Origin: Locusta migratoria
Lineage: Eukaryota > Arthropoda > Insecta > Orthoptera > Acrididae
Assembly (NCBI GenBank): GCA_026315105.1
Contig: CM048750.1
Coordinates: 398,907,002-398,971,001, forward strand
Reading direction: 5' to 3'
DNA length: 64,000 nucleotides
Shown: positions 57,068 to 64,000 of the stretch, piece after piece
Layout of the letters: each line of letters opens with the position of its first letter
Position numbering within the stretch: position 1 is the stretch's first letter
Notes under the pieces: generated by a model
The model's database searches: none
Seen by the model: only the letters and a program-made list of their open reading frames with translations
Told to the model about the DNA's origin: nothing
Program-made: the position numbers and the translations under genes

Positions 57068-57520
57068 CAGGGCATACCAAAATTTATATTGGGATTTTAA
57101 AACTTCGTTGAGTTATTTACGGTAACCTTACCATTGCAAATTATACATCAAATGAATAAGTAACTCAAACAGTTTGCCCTGTAAGTGCCCTTGCGATGCG
57201 TGCCATTTTGGTTCTTGTGTCTTCTGTTAGAAGTGCTAGCAGCCAAGATGGCAACTGGGCAGCAGTAAGCGTATTGTGTGTCACAATCTGTAATCAGAGT
57301 GGAACATGTTTTGTGTATTAAATTCCATTGTACTCCTCCAAATGATAACCACATCCATAGATAGTATAATCTGTTTAAAGACACTGACTGTTTTTGCAAA
57401 GGGAAGAGTAGTGGATGACCAAGTGTGATTGAAGAATGAGCTAAACAAGCAAAAGATGAGTTTTTGTGTAGCCCCAAGAAATCAGTTTACAGGGCTAGTT
57501 GTGAATTAGCAATTCGAGTG
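57068..57520 (+). pseudogene. mariner transposase N-terminal half
   Basis: A cagggcataccaaaatttat sequence at 57068 could be the element's TIR. The plus strand from about 57250 gives MATGQQ.AYCV, then KFHCTPPNDN, CFCKGKSSG.PSV and SPKKSVYRASCELAIRV (ending 57520). This is the two-helix-turn-helix N-terminus of mariner-type transposases, with several stops. It breaks exactly at the TIR of the next element and resumes at 59525. Confidence 0.7.
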
Positions 57521-59521
57521 GAGTCATTCCACATGAAGTGTCCAAGGTCTCCCTGCTCGACCATCTTTAATTTTGATGAAATTTGTACTGTATGTATCTG
57601 AGGGCCCGACATGAGCATATGCTGAGTTTCAGGCTCACCTGTAATTTGGTTCACGTACTAGAGAGCCATTTTTGTGAAGACCACTTTTACGGACACCGAA
57701 AAGTTGTGAAAAAATCGTGGAGTTTAGCATTCCACTGTTCTTAATGTAAAAGAGCAAGACCCTTGGTTCTTGGTATAGTGGTACAACTTTTTGTGCTCTA
57801 CACACAAATGATGCAGATAGAGTTCAGAAAGCAATTCATTTGACATAATCTCAGTTCAAAGTGGGCAACAAGTCATGTACCGAGATATTTGCCCCATAGT
57901 TTAATGAGGCATAAATAGTGGAGAAACTGCGCTACAGACATGGTCTTCAGTTGTACTATTGTCTGTCTGGGTGTTTACTATATCACCAATTTGGACCTGG
58001 CTTGTGTGTTTAATTCAACCAAGAATGTGTAAAAATATACCCATGTTCAAAGTCATTTATCTCACAATGGACACATACCACATTATTTTCATTGACACCA
58101 TTCAACAGAGTACAATTTATTCTATTAAAGAACTAATTTTCATTTTGGTATTTCTTTGGGTAAGGTGCATATATTTCGCCTAAACTATTGACTATTTTGT
58201 AATTTGAGAAAAATTCCTGTGTTGGTTCATGGAGGCTATGCCACTACCAGGCTCAATGACGCATAGCCCCATCACCTAGGGGCCATGCCTGATAGTCATG
58301 CCAGTTTCTTTACTGTAGGTTCCCAAGCCAAAACATGAGTATGTAGGAGATTCCAAGCCTGAATGTGGGTATCCAACGGGATCAAAAGCATTGTTCGGAT
58401 CTCTTTGTGGTTCCCAAGCCACAATACAGAATTATTCAGTTGGTAAATGCTTTAAATTTGTTGCTGATGTCCAAAACTATTACTTCTGTCAAACTGCATT
58501 GCCGCCCAATCATTGAAGCAGCTGGAACTGTTATGACAGCAATTATCTGTTTGTTCTGCGATCCAGCATACGTCTCTTCTAGCAGGGCAATGAAATGATT
58601 GCGTATCTCCATGAGGATGCATGAAATTAATCAAGGCATCTTTTTCTTCACATAAAACTTCACAGATATTTTCTATCCACCATTTTTTATCATGCACACA
58701 AGAGACATACTGGTCAGGTTGTAGTAATGGCAACATGTTTAGTATCAACTTTAGCATATCGGTTAACATTTGCTATAAAAGACAATGAATCATTTGGTAC
58801 TCTATGAATCTGAAGTCGCTTTTCTTCAATTGGCTCAAAATGGTAATGAGCTCTTGTACCAGACACTGTGCATCCATGCTCAAAACGTTTTGACATTTTT
58901 AGGCAAAATTTTTGCTCCTTACCCAAAGAGACACCAAAATAAAAATTGGTTTTTCTAATAGAATGAAATGCCCTCTGTTGAATGGTGTTAATGAAAATGA
59001 TGAGTTAGGTATCCATTCTGAGATAAATGACTTTGAACACAGGTATATTTTGATACATAAGCCACGTCCAAATTGGTGATTTGACCAAAGACCAGGTCTG
59101 TAGTGCAGTTTCTCCACTACTTATGCCTCATTAAACTATGGGACAAATTTCTCGCTACATGATTTGTTTCCCACTTTGTACTGAGATTATGCCAAATGCA
59201 TTGCTTTCTGAACTCTATATGCATCATTTGTGTGTAGAGCACGAAAAGTTGTACCACTATTCCAAGAACCAAGGATCTTGCTCTTTTACATTAAGAACAG
59301 TGTAATGCTAAACTCCAAGATTTCTTTGTGACTTTTCGGTATCGGTAAAAGTGGTCTTCACAAAAATGGCTCTAGTATGTGAACTGAGTTACAGGTGAGC
59401 TTGAAATTTAGCATACATTCATTTTGGGCCCTCAGGTACATACTGTACAAATTTCATCAAAATTGAAGATAGACGAGCTGGGAGATTAGTCTAAGCTGGG
59501 ATACTTGACGTGGAATGACCC
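57521..59521. mobile_element. Long-TIR transposon inserted in the mariner transposase
   Basis: The left arm 57521-58185 and right arm 58899-59521 are inverted repeats of 620-665 bp, about 85-90 percent identical, ending gggtcattccacgtcaagt (right, complemented) and gagtcattccacatgaagt (left). The left arm has two extra short segments. The central 710 bp carry a minus-strand coding remnant. I could not define a target duplication. Superfamily unknown: the TIR length would suit a foldback or a deleted large transposon. Confidence 0.8.
58452..58926 (-). pseudogene. Unrecognised ORF inside the long-TIR element
   Basis: On the minus strand a frame from 58926 encodes SKRFEHGCTVSGTRAHYHFE and KRLQIHRVPNDSLSFIAN. 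A one-base shift near 58730 joins it to a second frame with PDQYVSCVHDKKWWIENICE, ALINFMHPHGDTQSFHCPAR and RDVCWI. The protein-like character is clear: low stop density, W/C/H-rich blocks. The second part vaguely recalls a short domain found after transposases in invertebrate repeats (YVAxxYDxxWWxG...FMHPHG...WPxRxDxCW), but I cannot name it. The frame begins inside the right TIR. Confidence 0.5.
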
Positions 59522-59524
59522 AAT

Positions 59525-60240
59525 GATGTCTGTGTTGAGAAATTTACGGCATTGTTTACACCTGCTTCCTTACCATTTGCAGTTGTTACAAGCTCTGAAA
59601 CATACAGACGGCGGTGCACATGCTGACTTTGCAAGCAATATTGATGACAATTTTTTGATGAAATGATGAATCAACATTTCACCTAAGTGGACTTGTTAAT
59701 ACTCATAATGTGCTTCTCTGGGGGTCAGCAAATCCCATGAGATGGTGCAGTTGCAATGAGACTACTCTAAATTAATTGATTTTTTAGTCATAGCCCGGCA
59801 GGATGTGTAAGTGCCTTTCTTTGATGCTGAAGCAAGTGTAACTTGGGTTTCTTATCTTGACGTGCTACAACAATGGTTCTTTCCTCAATTACACAAAGCG
59901 GAATCAGAGAACTTTATTTGGCTGCAAGCAAGTGTGCCATCTCATTGACATGAATTTGTACACAATTGTTTAAACTATGTTGTTCCCGATCGCTCGATTG
60001 ACCACAAGGGACTGGACGACAGAGACTGTTTTGCACGGTCTCCACATTCACCAGATCTAATGTCTTGTGATCTGAATGTGGAACCACTATCAGCTAACCT
60101 AATACATAGGACTAAATCAATTTCTCCAGATACACTGAACAATGTTTGGGACGAACAATGCTATCAACTCAATGCGTGCCGTGTGACAAAGGCCGCTCAC
60201 ATTGAATACTTGTAGAACAAAATATTTGAGTTGATTGTTC
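59525..60240 (+). pseudogene. mariner transposase C-terminal half
   Basis: The sequence picks up where 57520 stopped: LQLLQALKHTDGG (59580), then ATFHLSGLVNTHNVLLWGSA-like sequence (59670-59740), YLDVLQQWFFPQLHKAESEN (59860-59920) and FARSPHSPDLMSCDLNVEPL (60030-60090). The catalytic QQDGAPPH block reads LQASVPSH, so the second aspartate is lost. Stops occur. Together with 57068-57520 it forms one mariner gene interrupted by the 2.0-kb element. Confidence 0.75.
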
Positions 60241-61664
60241 ATTTTATGTATAATTTGTAATAGTTATTGTTCTGAAGGGTAGTTAGTAGCATCCCACAAT
60301 CTAAATCTGGCACTAGAAGTATTAAATACAGTTGTTAATATGTTCACAAAATATCTGTATTTTAATTGCAACTAATTCATGCATTTTTGCCTTTATTATC
60401 ACTGATAATGTGTAGAAATATTTGCTTACCTGGTATAAATGGCAATCAAATTATATTTGTGTGTCATTGCTGCATTTATAAAGTCGGTAATGTTCTGCCT
60501 GTATTTTGTTTCACAAGTGTTGTGTAGACAGGTGTGTGCATACAAAATATGGTTCACAGTTGTATGTTATTACTATATTAGCAGCAATCGTTGTGTTTCA
60601 CTAGACCTTGTGCTACCTTAATTTCTGTTGCTTGCAGACACAACCGAAGAAGATGGTGCAGTTACTTTTGCTTACCAACATTTGTTGACTTTCTGTTGAG
60701 TGTTTTTAAGCTTTCTGGCTTTGTAACATAATAGCTATAGTTCATTTGTAATTATGTAGTCCCAACTTTTTAGTAACTGAAAGTTGAAACTCTTTCACTA
60801 CTGCATAAGTTTGAAAGAATTATTGATGAATAAATGGTTGTTTATTTATGCAATTAAGTTTTAGTTATCCCATTAGTTTTATTATGATGTAGCTATGGTG
60901 TGACATAACTGTTGACACTCCACCTGCCTCTGAAGTAATCTTTTTGTGTTTACTGATTAACTTATATCTTCACATTTGTACTCAAGGCAAGACCCTGGCC
61001 TTCTGGGAATATAGTTTGAGCTATTAATTATATGTTAGTTCTTGATTATAATGTCAATGGCTTCTTTTATGACAATATTTTGATGTTTTGTCAAAATCAG
61101 TCACAGCTACATTTATGTAGTTTGTATCTTGGACAAACAGTGTTCTGTAACTCTGGACTCATTTTGCTGTGGAAGATGTGTATGCCATTGGTATTCATTG
61201 CTGACTGTTTAACTGTTTGCTGTCCAAGGGTCTACAAAGCGTACATAATGATGCGGCAGAGACATGGGAGAATGGGCTATAAGTTGAGTGTCAGGTTGGT
61301 TCACGCATATCTCTCTGGTGACATGGTTCCTACCAAAATATTTTGATAATTTGATACTGAGAGCTGGTAGTACACACGCAGACTTCTTTTTCAGCAAATT
61401 GCCTGGGAGAAACTAAAGAATTAGAACATTCACATCTCCTACTCTTAAACATTCCCTCACAAAAATTAGACAATTCTTTCTCCATTCTTCTAATAATTTT
61501 TATGACAGTATTATAACTTACTCTTTTATTATAGGTGTGATGGTCAGTGAGGTCAACATTTCCTTATATTTATCAAACATTCCATTTTCTCTCTTTAAGA
61601 TCTTTTTCATGACATAAGATTGTATTTCTTTGTTAATTCATATTTTTAATCACTACTGACCGAT
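60241..61664. other. Unassigned sequence
   Basis: AT-rich; short frames here (for example 61032-61346) have no recognisable motif or splice context. Nothing is supported. Confidence 0.45.
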
Positions 61665-62935
61665 AAAGTGAGACAAATGTGAAAATTATAGAACTAATAA
61701 GTTATGGTTGCAAAATAATAACATGAATTATTTACAAACGAATGAAGAAGCTGGTCGAATCTGACATTGGCAAAGATCAGTTTCGATTTAGGAGAAAGGT
61801 AGGAACACAGGAGGCAATACTCACATTACGACTTTCCTTAGAAGACAGGTTAAGGAAAGACAAAGCTGCACTTTCAGCATTTGTAGATCTGGAAAAAGCT
61901 TTTGACAGTGTTGACTGGAATACACTCTTTAAAATTCTGAAGGTAGCAGAGGTAAAATATAGGGAGCAAAGAGTTATATTCAAGTTGTACAAAAACCAGA
62001 CAACAATTATTAGAGTCATCAAAGGGACACAGTGGTTGGGAAGGGAATAAGACAGGGATGAAGCCTTTCCCCAATGTTTTTCAATCTGTACATTGAGCAA
62101 ACTATGAAAGAATGCAAGGAGAAATTTGGAGAGAGAATTAAACTTTACAGAGAAGAAATAAAAACATAGTGATATAGTGATTCTTTCAGAGACAGCAGTG
62201 GTCCTGGAAGAGCAGTTGTACGGAATAGAGAGTGTCTTGAAGGGAGGGTATAAGATGAACATTAATAATAGTAAAGCAACGGTAATGGAATGTAGTGTCA
62301 GAAAATCAGGTGGTGCTGAAGGAATTTGATTAGGTAATGAGACAGTGAAAATAGTAGATGAGTTTTGCTATTTGGGTAGCAAAATAACTTCAGATGGCTG
62401 AAGTAAAGATGATATAAAGTGCAGAATAGTTATGAGAAGAAAAACATTTCTGAAGAAGCGAAATTTGTTGACATCGAATATTAAATGTTAGGAAGTGGTT
62501 TCTGAAAGCATTTGTCTGGATTGTAGCATTGTATGGGAGTGAAACATGGATGCTAAGGTGCTCAGACAGAAAGCTGATAGAAGCTTTTGTAATCTGGTGC
62601 TACAAACGAATTATGAAGGTGAGATGGGTATATCACGTAGCTAATGTGGAGGTGCTCAACAGAAATGGAAAGAAAAGGAGTTTCTGTCATACCCTGACTC
62701 AGGGAAAGGATTGTTTGGTGGGACACATAGTGAAACATCGAGGAATTTCAATTTAGCATTTCAAGGAAAAGTGTGGGGTAAAAATCAAAGAGGAAGACCG
62801 AGGGCTGAATAGAGTAAGCAGATTCAAAAAGATGTAGGTTGCCGTTCTTATTCTCAGGTGGAAAGACTTGCACAGGACAGGGTAGCATAGTGAGCTGCAT
62901 CAAACCAGTCTGCAGACTGAAGACCACAACAACAA
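61665..62935 (+). pseudogene. RTE LINE 3' part, decayed, with CAA tail
   Basis: The plus strand encodes MKKLVESDIGKDQFRFRRKV and TQEAILTLRLSLEDRLRKDK then AFVDLEKAFDSVDWNTLF (61742-61920), LYKNQTTIIRV (61984), SPMFFNLYIEQTMKECKEKF, MYGSETWMLRCSDRK (62529) and LVGHIVKHRGI. It ends ctgcagactgaagaccacaacaac (to 62935), the RTE 3' tail. About 20 bp covering FADD are deleted near 62165. The 5' end at about 61665 is a truncation. Frame broken at least four times. Confidence 0.82.
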
Positions 62936-62989
62936 AAACCAATAATAGATGTAACACAGATTAATGTAGGTATAACTGTTCACACAACT

Positions 62990-63902
62990 AAAATGTTTGG
63001 CCATAGTCACGTCACTTGTCAAATTTCTGCTGCATCTACAAAATAAGTCAACACATGAACCCCATGGCACATGAAAAAGATTTGTGATGGCCAGTAGTTG
63101 TCCCCTACCACTTGACTTATTGAAATTATTTACCTTTTGAAGCAGAATGGCCTCATAGTTTAGGTTCCTTGGTAATTCTGGTTTGAGCTCTTTGCAAAGT
63201 GTGGTTAAAGCTTGTGTTAAAATTTGAGTCAAAGGCTTCAAAACAGAAACTTGTACCTTTATTTCCAAAGTGTTGCCAACATTGGTGAGACACTTGTCTC
63301 TATTTTCTCTGAGGACAGTTATCTGCAAAGTTTTTTGCTCTTAAAGAGCTGTTTTTTTCTATTCACTACTAAGGAATAACATCATATCCTTTGTTGACTG
63401 AGTGAATGTGCAAATAAGGATGTTTGATTTACAGTAGCCTGTGTAAGTGGCCAGTAGCTGACCTTGCTAGTCAGTCCCACATTGACTTGTAGCTTAGCAC
63501 GGTAACTCCCCTGAAGTGCAAGTGCTTCACTGAAAGAGAGTGGTGTTTCTTCTCCTTTTCTCTCTATGTAAATTATTTTCACAGTGACTTCAAGTCCTGT
63601 ATTTTCACCATAATCTTTCACAACTAAAGGGCAAGAAGATGATGGTGTTTTTGATAAGGTCTCTCATTCAAGTTTCTCTCTTGTCCTTCTACATATGTGA
63701 ATGACATTATTTGAGAAGTCTGCTTGCTTATTCCATGGCAACCTCTCCAAAACAGTTTCAAATCTGAGCAGTGTGGAATAATGATCATTAAGTGAAGACT
63801 TCGACTCACTATTCAGGCAGCTCACACCGGTAGTACATTTTCTCACTTGATTCTTTATAACAAGAGACTGCATGGTGATATATTGTTTATAAAATGCACT
63901 GC
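62990..63902 (-). pseudogene. Unrecognised coding-like region, minus strand
   Basis: A cccttttctttttccctgcag tract on the minus strand (ending at 63903) looks like a splice acceptor. It is followed by MQSLVIKNQVRKCTTGVSCL and HYSTLLRFETVLERLPWN. The same frame continues past one stop (63666-63664) into VKDYGENTGLEVTVKIIYIE and PLSFSEALALQGSYRAKLQV, stopping near 63382. A third block at 63328-62990 in another frame reads VGNTLEIKVQVSVLKPLTQI and LCKELKPELPRNLNYEAILL. This may be a broken gene, a retrocopy or exons with unseen junctions. I do not recognise the family. Confidence 0.35.
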
Positions 63903-64000
63903 AGGGAAAAAGAAAAGGGAGATAAATAGTATACTTGGAAATATGACATTGCTTTTGATCTGATGAAGGCAGTTGCCACCTGGAGTGTTATAGATGTATC

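Overview
The window looks like insect chromosomal DNA. It is AT-rich and almost free of long open frames. It holds one spliced exon of the mechanosensory TRP channel NompC and is otherwise packed with decayed transposable elements. The RTE-type LINE and the tRNA-derived SINE resemble, from memory only, very abundant repeats of orthopteran (locust/grasshopper) genomes, so a large polyneopteran genome is my best guess. Nothing suggests a bacterial, organellar or viral genome.

Layout. 0.07-1.9 kb: a hAT-like element with short TIRs and a 7/8 matched duplication. 2.1-4.1 kb: a Penelope-like element (PLE) with a damaged reverse transcriptase and a compound microsatellite. 4.1-8.2 kb: RTE LINE pieces in +/-/+ order. 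9.9-10.8 kb: a 67-bp duplicated exon scrap, then the nompC exon with both splice sites. 13.2-19.2 kb: a SINE inside a minus-strand RTE piece, then a plus-strand RTE copy broken by a tRNA-like foldback and by an I-type LINE (11-bp target duplication). 19.7-25.5 kb: a second, full-length I-type LINE (8-bp duplication). 28.1-36.8 kb: a dense PLE cluster with foldbacks and a 0.96-kb pogo-like element. 37-43.5 kb: Tc1, Tigger/pogo and PLE remnants. 43.6-45.1 kb: a non-autonomous Helitron. 45.4-48.4 kb: a non-LTR retrotransposon with an intact 977-residue endonuclease-reverse transcriptase, the only undamaged large gene. 48.8-50.6 kb: a mariner-like element with long TIRs, the right one duplicated. 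51.3-56.7 kb: a decayed CR1/Jockey-like LINE hit by a PLE foldback and a 2.3-kb insertion. 57.1-60.2 kb: a mariner transposase split by a 2.0-kb element with ~640-bp TIRs. 61.7-62.9 kb: another RTE tail. 63.0-63.9 kb: an unrecognised coding-like stretch.

The most unusual signal is a set of three near-perfect palindromes (28658-29032, 36281-36794, 51310-51763). Each is flanked by a 14-15-bp target-site duplication. Each keeps one complete terminus and a slightly shorter inverted arm, and each is made only of PLE terminal sequence. This is what would result if PLE first-strand cDNA folded back and copied itself during target-primed integration. The same terminal sequences carry a hammerhead-ribozyme-like core (CTGANGA - hairpin - GAAA) followed by a self-complementary AGCT or AATT.

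Limits: all family names come from reading translated motifs by eye, without alignments or databases. Boundaries given to the base rest on visible target duplications or TIRs; the others are accurate to about 10-50 bp.
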